From Bifiguratus adelaidae (lineage: Eukaryota; Mucoromycota; Endogonomycetes; Endogonales), in the NCBI GenBank assembly GCA_002261195.1, contig MVBO01000025.1, positions 62,001-126,000 of the forward strand: a DNA stretch of 64,000 bases, given 5' to 3'. The notes under the pieces were generated by a model. The model was not told the origin of the DNA. It made no database searches and was given only the letters and a program-made list of their open reading frames with translations. Made by a program: the position numbers and the translations under genes. Each line of letters opens with the position of its first letter. The first letter of the stretch is position 1. Positions 45,588-55,773 of the stretch are shown piece by piece.

Positions 45588-46465
45588 CTATTCATCCACG
45601 CGACCATCACACAGTACCACGTACTCCCGCGTACTCTCGCCAAATTTCAAGACATCCTTGACTTTGAGTTCAACGTACCGCGATTCTGGGATACGTTCTC
45701 CGTTGATGTGCGTCCCATTCGTGGACTCTAGATCGATAAGAAATGGTCTAAGCGTCATTAGCAAATGATTTCAATTGTCCATGATGATTTACTTACTTTA
45801 TGTGCTTTCCCACCTGCATCGTCTCTTCATCCTTTTCAATGATTTGTCGAAACTGAATGACAGCGTGTTGTTTCGAGCATGAAGGATGATCTATGGGTAC
45901 ATCTGCAACCTACCACGCTTATCAGTTGGGTGCATGCGTCATAAAGGACTTACTTGTCGATCTCGACCAAAAAGATAGGCACTCTGTCGATGAATGTGCA
46001 GCACATCTATTCAGCACATTGTCTCAATCCTGGTGCTCACAGCCTGTATAAGATGCGCTTACCTAGTTGTTTATCCCCCTTGAAAACGTATAGCCGCCAC
46101 CGTTCGTTAGGCTTGCGCGCTTCAGGCGGCTCATTGTACTTTACAAAGACGCCCTTGACCGTATTCGTTTCTTGAGCAAGCGCACCCGACAACCCAAAGT
46201 TTGGCTTCTCCTTGTCTTCTTCCGGTATCTCTGGTTCCTTGTCTTGTTCTGGTCGGCCCCATGTCATTCTGGGAGGTCGATCGTTGCCTCTGTTGCGGCG
46301 AGGTGACAGATCGCGGCGTGGGCGATTGTCTTGTCGAGGTGAACGTGATGTCGCTCGCCGGCGATAACCGTCCCGTTCTCGCCGTTTTGGTGACGCCGAG
46401 CGTGATCTTGACCGATACCTCGAAGTTCGCGGCAAAGGCGACCGCATTGTCTGTCCTTCGTCCAT
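45588..46465 (-). CDS. FHA-domain splicing-associated protein (SNIP1/PML1/DAWDLE-like)
   Basis: Nuclear FHA protein related to yeast Pml1 (RES complex, pre-mRNA retention and splicing) and SNIP1. Four exons (46063-46465, 45954-46006, 45797-45909, 45588-45747), 242 residues. An Arg/Ser-rich N-terminus (SRYRSRSRSASPKRRERDGY) precedes NERWRLYVFKG, typical just before this FHA type. The FHA core shows YLFGRDRQVADVPIDHPSCS, KQHAVIQFR and LIDLESTNGTHINGERI, with the phosphothreonine-binding Arg, Ser and Asn residues in place. Gaps to both neighbours are 40-53 bp. Confidence 0.9.
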
Positions 46466-46518
46466 CGTGTGAAAAGTGTATAATTCTCTAATGGTATGAA
46501 GAAATGTACAAATTGCTT

Positions 46519-49110
46519 CTATGACATCTTGCCTTCCTCGTCGTTGGGAATAGTGACCAATAAGTGGCCATTGGCGCCTGATGCATTCCAATCATCCCTT
46601 TCAATCCATCCGGGATGCACAATGTTGCGGGATCGTTGTCGAATATGGCGAAGCATCGTCGGCGGTGTAGAGTGTCTGCCATGGCGTGAGCTTTCTGACG
46701 GTCCGTGTAGTCCGGCACCGACAGAGCCACCGGTGCGGCTGAGAATAATATTCCATACGATGGGAGTGACCAAGAGAGTTAGGCTTGTTACCGCCAGCAG
46801 GAGGTAATAGACTTCACGAGTGATAATACCGAGTTGTTTGGCGCGAGAGGCGAGCACAAAGGCGAATTCAGAGATTTGAGCCATACCGATGGCCATGATG
46901 GATGATTTGGCAATGTCGAATTGAAAGAGGACGAGTATGATGCAGGTAATGACGTATTTAAAGCCGACGACGGCCGCGGTGAGGGTCAAGAGGAGAATAG
47001 ACTCGGACATCAAAAAAGAAGGGTAGACATGCAAGCCAATGGAGGCAAAGAAGAGGCAGGCGAAAAGATCTCTGACGGGTTCAATGACGAGTATGGATGC
47101 CTCAAACATGGTTTTGCGAGAGCGTACAAGTAGCCCACCAACAAAGCAGCCCAATTCCATACCGAGGCCGAGGTTTTCAGAAATGACGAGCATGAGAAGG
47201 CAGGTGGCGATCGTACCGAGTAGCAAAAGCTCATGACTTTGCTCAACAGTTTTGGGGAGGATTCTGCGCAAGATCCATGGCACGCCGTAATGGAGAGCTC
47301 TACTCAATGCAAAAGAGATGGCTCCAAATAGGACCAGCGACAGGAGTGTTCGGCACACGGCAAAGAAGATTTCGAAGCCCGATTTGGTCAAGGTCGGCAT
47401 GACGGCCTACGCAAACAATGCTCTTAGCCGCATACGCTGGGAGTTTTCGTGTACCTACCAGCATCAAGCCCAGGAGGACATCCTGCATAATGAGTAGGCC
47501 ATACATGTGTTCAAGTTCTTCGAGTTTGACACACTTGACCACGACCGCCGTGCTCGACAAGGAAACACAAGCGCCAATAAAGATGGCTTCATTCATGGAT
47601 GCTCCGAGGAGCAGACCACCAGCCACAAATAGCAGGACCGACGCCAAAAGAATCAGGATGGCCCCACCAAAGGCTACCCTCCACATGGACCGTAGCTTGT
47701 CAATGGAGAACTCGATGCCCAAGACAAAGACGATAAACACGACACCGAGCTGCGCCAATGTTTCGGTTTGAATCAGTTCCTGCGACCGCGTCAATCACAC
47801 ACATTCATGTCCACAGTGTGCGCTTGTCCTACCTGAATGAGATTGTAGCCGGATGGGCCAAGTGCAACACCAGCCAGGATATACCCAAAGAAGGCTAAAA
47901 TTGAAAGTCAGAGGATCGAATTTCCATATGTACGATATCACCTACCGGGTAATCCAAGCGCATTCAATACCCAACCGAGGCCAAAGGAGACAATGACAAT
48001 TAAAATAAGGTCGTGAATAAAGCGAACGTCTATGGTGTGATCCATGAGCGGCCAATTTCCATGTCATTGCTTCCGCTGCTTACCTTCATAAAACACTGTG
48101 GTATCGAACGGACGGGTCAAGATATACTGATTGTTGTCCTGATCAATCAGCGTCACCAGTTCCCCTTCATTGGCAGCTTCCTTGCCACGAACATTCTTGT
48201 CCAGGGCCGCATTTCCACCGTGTTGGGCTCCATCCCCTCCTTCTCCACCCACTTTGACCACGGTTTCCAGAATGGCACCTTCGTGAGCTTGACCCTCAGA
48301 AAAGGGATTTTTCTTGTGCATGCCCTGTTCCAACTTGTCGGCCTGATGCCGTACTTCGGACAAGACATTGTCAATCAGGGCTTCAATGGCCTTATCATTT
48401 CCTGCCACAGGATGTGATTGGAGTGGATCCAAAGAAGACGTCTTGGCACCCTCCTCTCCGTCTTCGTCGGCCATTGGCTCCTCTATGGTATCATCCAGAT
48501 CTGCATCGTCCATCCTATCCAACATGTGCGCTCGTCGCTTCACCGAGAGTTGGAAGTTGGCTAACAACCGGATCGATTCGCTCTTGTAGTCGACGTCGTG
48601 ACGCAACGAGTGTTCCTTTGCATCGTTGGACCAACCTTCTGGATCCGACGTCATATGGTGTTCAACCACATTATTATACAATTGGAGCACACCTGTCGCT
48701 AGACCTTCGAGATCCTTGAAGTCTTCTAGTCGCGCCTTGAGAATGAGCGCCTCTTTGGCTCTAGCTCTAGGAGATTTGCTCTCGTCTCTCTCAGCTGATT
48801 GTCGTAGATGGGAAAGGAGGGATTTGTACGCATTGCCTCGCTGAAAGGTGGAAAAGACTTGATCAGAAGACGCGAATTGGCGGTTGTGGACGAGAGGATA
48901 GGAGGCGCGCTGAGTAGGAGGGAAGAGTTTGAGGGGTTAGCTTGACATATCAAAGCCATGGAGCACGGTGCCTGAACTCACGAGTTCAATGGTATCATTC
49001 TGGTTGGCGGGAGATGGCTGCTGAACGTCATCCTTGACCTCTTGAGCATTTGTTAAAGCACAGAGCACTAGCCATGGCCACGTGCAATGAAACAAGCAAG
49101 AGAATCTCAT
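46519..49110 (-). CDS. TMCO3-like K+(Na+)/H+ antiporter (CPA2 family)
   Basis: Cation/proton exchanger of the secretory or endosomal system. Six exons (48982-49110, 48084-48909, 47946-48029, 47833-47894, 47459-47779, 46519-47406), 769 residues. A signal peptide (MRFSCLFHCTWPWLVLCALT) leads into a roughly 290-residue lumenal, partly coiled-coil region with acidic and Gly-rich patches, then the membrane exchanger domain: LGLPAFFGYILAGVALGPSG, LGIEFSIDKLRSMWRVAFGG, FIGACVSLSSTAVVVKCVKL, LGLGMELGCFVGGLL and GMAQISEFAFVLASRA, about 12-13 helices. The layout (signal, lumenal domain, CPA2 exchanger) matches TMCO3 rather than bacterial KefC. There is a soluble tail of about 70 residues. Confidence 0.9.
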
Positions 49111-49166
49111 GAGATGGGCAGCATAGAGTAAATGACCACGAGAGCACAAGAGATGTGCAATTTGTT

Positions 49167-50387
49167 CTATTTGAGCGCCATCAAGGCCTCCGCGCAACTT
49201 TTGATGGCCGCAAAATAATGGCACAAGACAGCAACATCTGTAGTAGCATCCATGTCTCGCTTGAGCTGAGAGAGCTTTGTGAGCAAGCTATGTCGAGTAG
49301 CCTCGATAATGTCGGCATCTGTATCCTTGTATCCTATAATCTTGGAGTATGGTATATCTGGATCTGTGGACACGTGGATGATGAGTTGAGAGGGATCTGG
49401 CAACTGCATGCATGGAATGAGCGTGTACCAACCTTGGTTAAGCGTAGGTCGTACCTTTTCCTTATCGGTTGTTTCGTCCACCTTGATCTTCTTGGTTTGG
49501 GGAATGTGCGTCGAGGAGAGCTTGGCGGCGGTTTCATAGAGTCCCATGCGGTCATTGGTAGGGTCCTTTGAGACTGTTGTGGCTTGGGTCACTTGCGTGG
49601 AGGGGGTGGGTGTAGGTGCATTGCTTGTTTCGAGCTCTGAACCGGGGTCTGTAGGGTTAAATGTCTTTCCGCAAATGACGCATTGGATTTCCTTGTTTCT
49701 GTTTTGCACTAAGGGAATCTGTGGGTGGAAAGAGGGCGTATGAGCACGTTATGGATCCAAGGCATCGTGTGATACTTGCCCCGTAGCATGTCGGTGTAGG
49801 ACATATGTCATTGAGCATGGTCCATCCCACCATCATGCGCTCGCCAATAAGACGAGATCCTCGGGACGATTGCTCGCGTTTAAGGCTGGCCAGTTCTCTT
49901 TCTGACAGTTCTCGATTGTCCGACGTTGTTTTGCCGGTAGGAACCGGGACATAGGCATTGATGCGCGCTTGTATCCGTTCTGCTTCCTCGTCCGAGTCCG
50001 TCTCGGTGGTCGACGCCTCGTTGTCAGCAGCAGAAACCTCTGCGCGCGGGTGATGGTTGGGCGTTTCCAGTGCAGGTGTCGATGGGTTCGCGCTCGTGTT
50101 GCTCTGCGCGGCCTGTTTATCGTGAACAACACATAAGCGTATTGACCGATCTTTGGAACGCAACATGGGCACATTGCAACCAGGCACTGGACAATTCTCG
50201 TCGGTCAGGACCTAGGTTAAGCAATAAGTCGTCCGTCAACACATATGAGTCTCTTGCTTACCCATCCCTGTAGCAAATACTTGCCAATGAGTGCAATGGC
50301 CTCATCGTCGGTCATGGCTGGGTGATCCAATAAGGAAAGTGTTCCAAGATTGCGCAGACTTTTGGCTTGCGTTGTGCTTGTGCTCAT
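49167..50387 (-). CDS. Autoantigen p27/ZNRD2-domain protein
   Basis: Protein with two zinc domains of the Sjogren/scleroderma autoantigen 1 (p27, ZNRD2) type. Three exons (50262-50387, 49780-50211, 49167-49718), 369 residues. Domain 1: LIGKYLLQGWVLTDENCPVP then GCNVPMLRSKDRSIRLCVVH. Domain 2: IGERMMVGWTMLNDICPTPT then CYGIPLVQNRNKEIQCVICG, with four Cys as ligands. An acidic Ser/Thr linker lies between, and a helical C-terminal region (ATRHSLLTKLSQLKRDMDAT) follows. Intron 2 (49719-49779) has a GC donor in perfect context (gcaagt). The biochemical role of the family is not settled. Confidence 0.87.
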
Positions 50388-50634
50388 CCTACAGCAATTG
50401 TCTTCAATCATGAGATCCAATTAGGCGATAGTCATGTTACAAAGTGCACTCTATGGACAAGGAATCATTTAACCAAGCCTGAAGGGAAAGACTGACTTCT
50501 CAATCCTGATGATCTCTCCCCCGTAGTTATAGACAAAGGCCACAGTGTTGCATCTGGACTGGTCGGCAACGTCGTATACAGTGATTCAGTTTCAACCATA
50601 ATATGCACCATCTTCGCACCAGTTTGCATAGTCT

Positions 50635-51042
50635 TCATAATCCGAATTGGCCGAGATTACCAACGGGATCCCAGAATTCGCGAGCAATCATGCGTAAGTG
50701 TCGAAAGTAGTCTACAAACTTTAACAGGTCCTCGTCCCTTCCTTTTTGGCAAAGATGAACGTTTCGCCTTGCAGCGTCCTCGCGTCGGCAATGACAAGAT
50801 TCAATGGAGACGAAACGAGGCTTCATCGGGGGTAAAGTTGGCATATTGAGGACCCTCGAGAATGATGAGATGCGGGGACGCGGGGACGCTGGGAATTCGC
50901 CGTCGTCTATGAGAAGTCGAAGCTCTGTCCACCGGATGTCGTCGCTATAGTCGGTGCGCACGCAAACGGCGTTATCACCATCGTGTTTAGAGTTGGTCCA
51001 TGCGAGTATTTTCACGTTCTTGTTTTGCGAGTTGTCGGCCAT
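50635..51042 (-). pseudogene. Orphan gene copy A, frameshifted
   Basis: Reads MADNSQNKNVKILAW and then AVCVRTDYSDDIRWTELRLL, clearly related to copy B at 53.7 kb (MCVRTEYSDDVRWAEFKLLV). After LLIDD the homology continues in another frame (IILEGPQYANFTPDEASF), then a third (LVIADARTLQGETFIFAKKE), and returns to the first near LRMIAREFWDPVGNLGQ. So at least two or three frameshifts relative to the ancestor are visible unless undetected introns explain them. I do not recognise the family. It is the outer end of the left arm of an inverted duplication. Confidence 0.6.
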
Positions 51043-51199
51043 GTGAAGCAACGTAGGGAAGCGAGCTCGCGATGTTTGATATCATGTTCCTTTGATCGTC
51101 TTGCCGCAGTACTTGTCCCACGTGTCACGAACGTGTGATCATGTGGCTTTGATGTGCTGGGCATGAGTAGTAATACGTCAAGTCAACCCTTTAGTCAAA

Positions 51200-51540
51200 G
51201 ACAACACCTTGAGGTTTCTCAACCAAACGGTCTTGATGCGTTCATATGGCAGAGCTCCTCACGGACGCTTTAGGGTGGTATGGACGGTTCGGACCTCTTG
51301 CGGCCGCTCAGACACACTTGGAGACGGTTACGGCGGCTTACCGTCGCTTACAGGCGATTTCTCTTGGTTACGGTCGCTCAAGGTCTGTTATGGACACTTA
51401 GGGATGGTTACAGTGGCTAAGATTATCGTTATGGATTGCTTATGAGAACGCCTGACAGCCGGTGACGGACACTTCTGGACTGCGGGTCACCGTCCCTCCA
51501 CGGCTGTCATGGACAGTCAGACCCCTGGTGGCTACTTATG
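51200..51540 (+). repeat. Degenerate G/T-rich tandem motif region
   Basis: A run of imperfect units around GGTTACGGTCGCTTA (GACGGTTACGGCGGCTTA, CCGTCGCTTACAGGCG, GGTTACGGTCGCTCA, GGATGGTTACAGTGGCTA) with strong G/T bias on the plus strand. Unit length is irregular. It contains no gene and resembles a decayed minisatellite. Confidence 0.5.
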
Positions 51541-51589
51541 TTCCGTGCTGAGAAGTTTTGGTGTCGAGCCCGGTAAAAAATAAAAATTA

Positions 51590-52035
51590 AATTGCCCACA
51601 GGCAGGATCGAACTACCGACCTTCAGTTTACAAGACTGACGCACTACCACTGTGCTATGAGGGCGTTTGATTATCCGATAATATGGCTAGCAAAATACAT
51701 TCTAAAAATAGTTTGCAGCCCTAACCCTGAAGTTCTACAGTCACCTTCCAAATAAATGAGCAATTTTCGTGGCTGCAGAAAGCGGGTTTAAGTTGTCACA
51801 ATACCAGCAAATGCCCCAAGTTTACTTCAACCGCTCAAAAGCTGTAGGTGGTATGCAGTAATCTCCAGTAGCATTGGAATATGAGCCCTTTACCGTGGAG
51901 TTCATATCTTCTGATTAAAGAGGCAGAATCGAAAAACAGATATGCAAATCCGTTTCACATTCTTGGCTGACCATCTACGTGCAACACTTTATTGGCATTG
52001 GATGGCGTCTTGCCGTTTGCTCTTGAAGCGACATG
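51590..52035 (+). repeat. Left arm of a diverged inverted duplication
   Basis: This stretch is matched in reverse complement by 52939-53345. The best-kept block contains GGTTTAAGTTGTCACAATAC in both arms; further matches include ACCGTGGAGTTCATA, GGTTAG-GCTG(C/T)AAACT and the first half of the tRNA-Thr gene. Identity looks like 60-75 percent with small indels, judged by eye. Confidence 0.8.
51593..51664 (-). tRNA. tRNA-Thr (anticodon TGT)
   Basis: A 72-nt cloverleaf can be folded: D arm GCAC/GTGC, anticodon arm TCAGT-CTTGTAA-ACTGA with anticodon TGT, T arm GGTAG-TTCGATC-CTGCC, and discriminator A. The acceptor stem has one T:T mismatch (fifth pair). There is no intron. Downstream on the gene strand is a T-rich run (51,575-51,590) serving as Pol III terminator. 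A degenerate partial copy lies in the mirror position at 53,311. Confidence 0.88.
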
Positions 52036-52938
52036 TTGATACCTAGATACATTAGTTGGATCGGTAGCGATCGTGAGCCCATAATGATATAAACATGTAA
52101 TCAATCGGGTCAGGATGATAGCATCAGCAACAAGAGATAGCATAAGAGAAATAGCGAAAAAAGGAGAGAATCATCCCTAGTGTTGCTCTTGCAAATAGCT
52201 TGCTTGACTCGTATGAGGTAAGCGTATCCAATTTTTGTGCATGCTATGTATATGCCACGTATGCGACCTTCTATCGCGTGGCACTATTATATCTGAGTAT
52301 CTTTGATATGGAACTGCTATATTTCTGAGCCTTTGCTACACTTTCTGGACGATTGGCTATAACTGAGCACATTTTCATCTTTAATTGTTGCGAATTTACG
52401 CGACCTGATTAGTCAATGTCGTGAATGTTGACACCTTGCGTGTGGTCGAGAAAGCAAAACCTCTTTATCGTGACGCGCGGAACAACGTCTATCGAGCGGC
52501 ACCATTCTTTTCCTTGAGTCGACGTTGGTGTATGTTTGGCTTACCGGTCAAAGCAATCAAAGCAAAGTGGATAATTTTTGTATTGAATGAAGGCCACACT
52601 CATCAATGGAATCGGGAATGATCAATAGCAAAGCATGCGGAGGGAAATGGTGGCGGCCCATTTCCCAACAACTTTTATTTGATCCTTTGAAAAAGCTTTT
52701 CGTGATAAAGATGGGAGGAAATTAGTAGCACTATTTGTATTTATTTCTCATCCTTTAACGAGAATCGGTACTCACGATCTCGCATCCGCTTGGACTCTAT
52801 GGCTTAGCCACTGAAAGCCAAGTCCGGCTGGAACCGGTTCCGGCTTGGGTCTGCGAGGGTTCAACGTATGGTTCACGATGAACCTGTGGAGTGCTGTGAA
52901 GTCACCAGCGTCTAGTCGGGGTCTTCAAGATCTCAAGA
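52036..52938. other. Spacer between the inverted arms
   Basis: About 900 bp of A/T-rich DNA with no supported gene. A short plus-strand open frame (52421-52621) has no motif. Symmetry between the arms fades at both edges. Confidence 0.45.
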
Positions 52939-53345
52939 GATTGCATCAAGAGCATGTGGGAAGACCCCATCCAATTTAGATAAATTGTCGCACCTGCAGG
53001 ATTTGCCAAGAAGAGAAAGTGATTTGCAATCCGTGTTTTGTCAAATTTGGCTCTGGAATCTGAACGGGTATGAACTCCACGGTAAGGGCTGATAATTTCA
53101 ATGCTACTAGAGATTACCGCAGAGCATCTACAATGTTTGAGCAATTGCGGTAAACTTGGGACACTTGCTGGTATTGTGACAACTTAAACCTGCTTTCTGC
53201 AATCACGAAAAATACTCGTCCTTTGGAAAGCGGATGTACGAACCTCAGGGTTAGAGCTGTAAACTGCCTTTAGAACTAGGTTCTCTAGCCCAATTTCCAG
53301 GTAATGCATAGCCCTCATAACACAGTGATAGTGCATCATTGGCGT
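52939..53345 (-). repeat. Right arm of a diverged inverted duplication
   Basis: Reverse-complement partner of 51590-52035. Order of landmarks from centre to edge is the same on both sides: unique block, GGTTAG segment, tRNA-Thr sequence, orphan gene. On this side the tRNA has decayed. Confidence 0.8.
53311..53340 (+). pseudogene. tRNA-Thr relic
   Basis: GCCCTCATAACACAGTGATA and the next 10 nt match the 5' half (acceptor and D arm) of the intact tRNA-Thr at 51593-51664, with about four changes. The anticodon and T arms cannot be found. Its place mirrors the intact gene within the inverted duplication, so it is the lost sister copy rather than a random fragment. Confidence 0.7.
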
Positions 53346-53700
53346 TCGCAACCATGCGCTTCCTATGAAGTGATCAAAGTATATTATATCTAATTTAGTG
53401 TATTGTAAGCAAATGATCTGATAGCCTGAAATTGGATGTAATGGTTGCGACGATTCCGAGATGGGAATTGAAGATATACAAGTCGACCTAGGGTGAAGCT
53501 TGCGTTTCTTTGTTATGCGGCGCCTATTTCATGAGTGGCAACTTACACTATATGAGCGCAAAGTAGAGCAATACTTTTACTTGCCGACTGTACCTCTTTG
53601 GGTTGTGTGATTGCTCTATTGAATCAAAGCGTGGGGCGTCAAAAGGTGATGTCCGCGTGCCAAATCCGTGGAATGTAGGACACAATTGAAGACTATTCAC

Positions 53701-54170
53701 ATGTCTTCATGGCGATCAAAAAAGGACAAGGATACACTTTTGCAGTGGACGGAGGACGACTTCGATGGTGCTTGGACCATGTGCGTCCGCACAGAGTACA
53801 GCGATGATGTGAGATGGGCAGAATTCAAGTTACTCGTGGACGAATTTGATGCCATGATTATCTATTTCGAAGGAAGTCAGTATGCAGACCTGGGCTTGGA
53901 AGACTTATTTCAACGCTTGCGGTCCCGTCCCTTATTCCTCGCCCTTGCGGACTCCCGCACTACGCGAGACGAGACATTTGTTTCGCTGCGCGTGATTTCG
54001 ATTCCAATGCAAAGGACTCCTTAGATCCCTTTCGCAGCTTTTGCATCATTACTCACGAGCTCTGGGCACCAGTCAACAACCTTGGGACTGCCAACTCGGA
54101 TTTTGAGACCTTTGAGCTTGATTGCGTAGACGGTATACAATACGGGCTTCCACCACCGACGGCAAAGTAG
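53701..54170 (+). pseudogene. Orphan gene copy B, probable single frameshift
   Basis: Starts MSSWRSKKDKDTLLQWTEDD and runs through MCVRTEYSDDVRWAEFKLLV, IIYFEGSQYADLGLEDLFQR and LALADSRTTRDETFV. The open frame then stops at 54022-54024. Shifting one base near 53,983 continues homology to copy A: ARDFDSNAKDSLDPFRSF then CIITHELWAPVNNLG, to a TAG at 54168-54170. So it is one missing base from a longer frame of about 155 residues. The family is unknown to me. The protein is acidic and aromatic, with no signal peptide or membrane segment. Confidence 0.6.
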
Positions 54171-54657
54171 CTTCCCGGAGAGTGTGACTACATCCTTTGT
54201 TCGTGTCTTAATGTGTTACACATGCTATAAAGACACCCACCTTCTACACTTACTTGCTAAAACGGCTTTTCTGGCTTCCTCTAAGTTCTTGTCGAAGAAT
54301 ATTCCGTTTGACAGCTGGAAAGAAAAGAAGTATGCGATGTATGGCAGACGATTGTGGATTGGCAAGCGAATATTACTCTGCCCCGCTTGCGCTCAAGCTA
54401 CGCCTGGTTGTCTTGCACTTGCTTGTAAAGCAATGACACGGCGTCAAGCAATGTGTAGATATTAAGGCAAGCGAAGCGAATCCTGATCATATTGACGAAA
54501 GAAGCATACAGCATGTCTGCTCACGGTACCGACTTGGGGGTTCACTAGACGCTCGGAGCATGTGCCTACTGAGTTATTGCGTGACGCCGTATTAGACCGC
54601 GACACTTCTTCACTGATCAGTTCTTTTTGCCGAAGGGCCAGTTTACGAGCCGGCAGC
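54171..54657. other. Spacer upstream of the O-methyltransferase
   Basis: Nearly 490 bp with no supported gene. The methyltransferase frame is open from 54562, but its first ATGs give sequence unlike the family, so the leader is assumed to lie here. Confidence 0.4.
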
Positions 54658-55616
54658 ATGCTGCGACATAACAGCCTTGGCCGCACAGTCTGGCAGTCTA
54701 CACTACGCATCCCTCACATTCACTATGCGCATCGCGTTGCTGCCCGCAAGTCAGGTGAGGGAGACAGCAACGTCGAGTCAAACGATCTATACGAACGTTA
54801 CCTTACCTCTGTGACGTCGCCTACGCCTCCTATGCTCTCCAAACTCTCTCAGTTCACGGAGCAAAAGAGCAGGCGAAGCCATCAAATGGTGCACCCGTCT
54901 CAAGGTCGTCTGCTCTATCACCTTGTCCGTCTACAACAACCGCGCCGAATCTTGGAGATTGGCTGTTATACTGGATATTCAGCGATCTGGATGGCACTTG
55001 GACTGGGAGAGCAAGCTCTTTTAAAAGGCGAGCCACGGATATGGACTTGCGAAGTGGATGCAGATGCTGCTAGCATCGCCCAGGGAGCCTTCAAAGAGAA
55101 TGGAATACAAGACTTGATTGTCTTGAAACACGGCCCGGCAATTGAAAGGTAAGGCCGGGAATGTGACTTGTCGACACACTCACTTTTTGCAAAGCCTGCG
55201 TCAATTTCCGGTGGGCATGTCTGGTATACAGTTCGACTTTGTTTTTCTTGGTAAGTCCCCTCACGTTTGAATGAGCATGCCATTGACGCAACGTAGATGC
55301 TGACAAGTCCAACTACATCACATACTACTACACCATCATGAATCGAAACCTCCTTAGTCAACATGGAGTGATTATCGCAGATAACGGTAAGCAGGGTTGG
55401 CGGCAATTCACCACCCACAACCCACATTAAGGGCACCGTGTAGTTCTCTTTCGCGATGAAGTCTATCTAGACGAGCCCCCAGGAGCGACATCCAGGCATA
55501 TGCGCGCGTTTAATGAACATGTCGCCAATGATCCACGCGTGGAGCAAGTCGTGTTGCCCCTATTCGATGGCATATCAATCATTCAACGAAAGCAGAAGCT
55601 GCGATGCCCTCTATGA
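54658..55616 (+). CDS. CCoAOMT-like SAM-dependent O-methyltransferase
   Basis: Methyltransferase of the caffeoyl-CoA/catechol O-methyltransferase class (Methyltransf_3). Four exons (54658-55148, 55195-55250, 55297-55386, 55444-55616), 269 residues. Motif I is RRILEIGCYTGYSAIWMALG; the acidic SAM ribose contact follows in TCEVDADAAS; the metal-binding DADKSNYITYY and GVIIADNVLFRDEV segments are intact. The N-terminus (MLRHNSLGRTVWQSTLRIPH) is basic and could be a mitochondrial presequence. The start at 54658 was chosen to expose it; an in-frame ATG lies at 54562. Substrate unknown, typically a catechol or other vicinal diphenol. Confidence 0.9.
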
Positions 55617-55773
55617 CAATGCTTACGACGCAGAGCCGTAGACAAAACCTCTTCTTCATTATCAAATAATACAGTCATCTATCACATTTCCACACGGCCT
55701 ATTGTACATGATGACAAGTCTCTTTGGTATGCTGAATAAAAGTCTATCCTGCAAAGTACCTGTCTTGCGTTCC

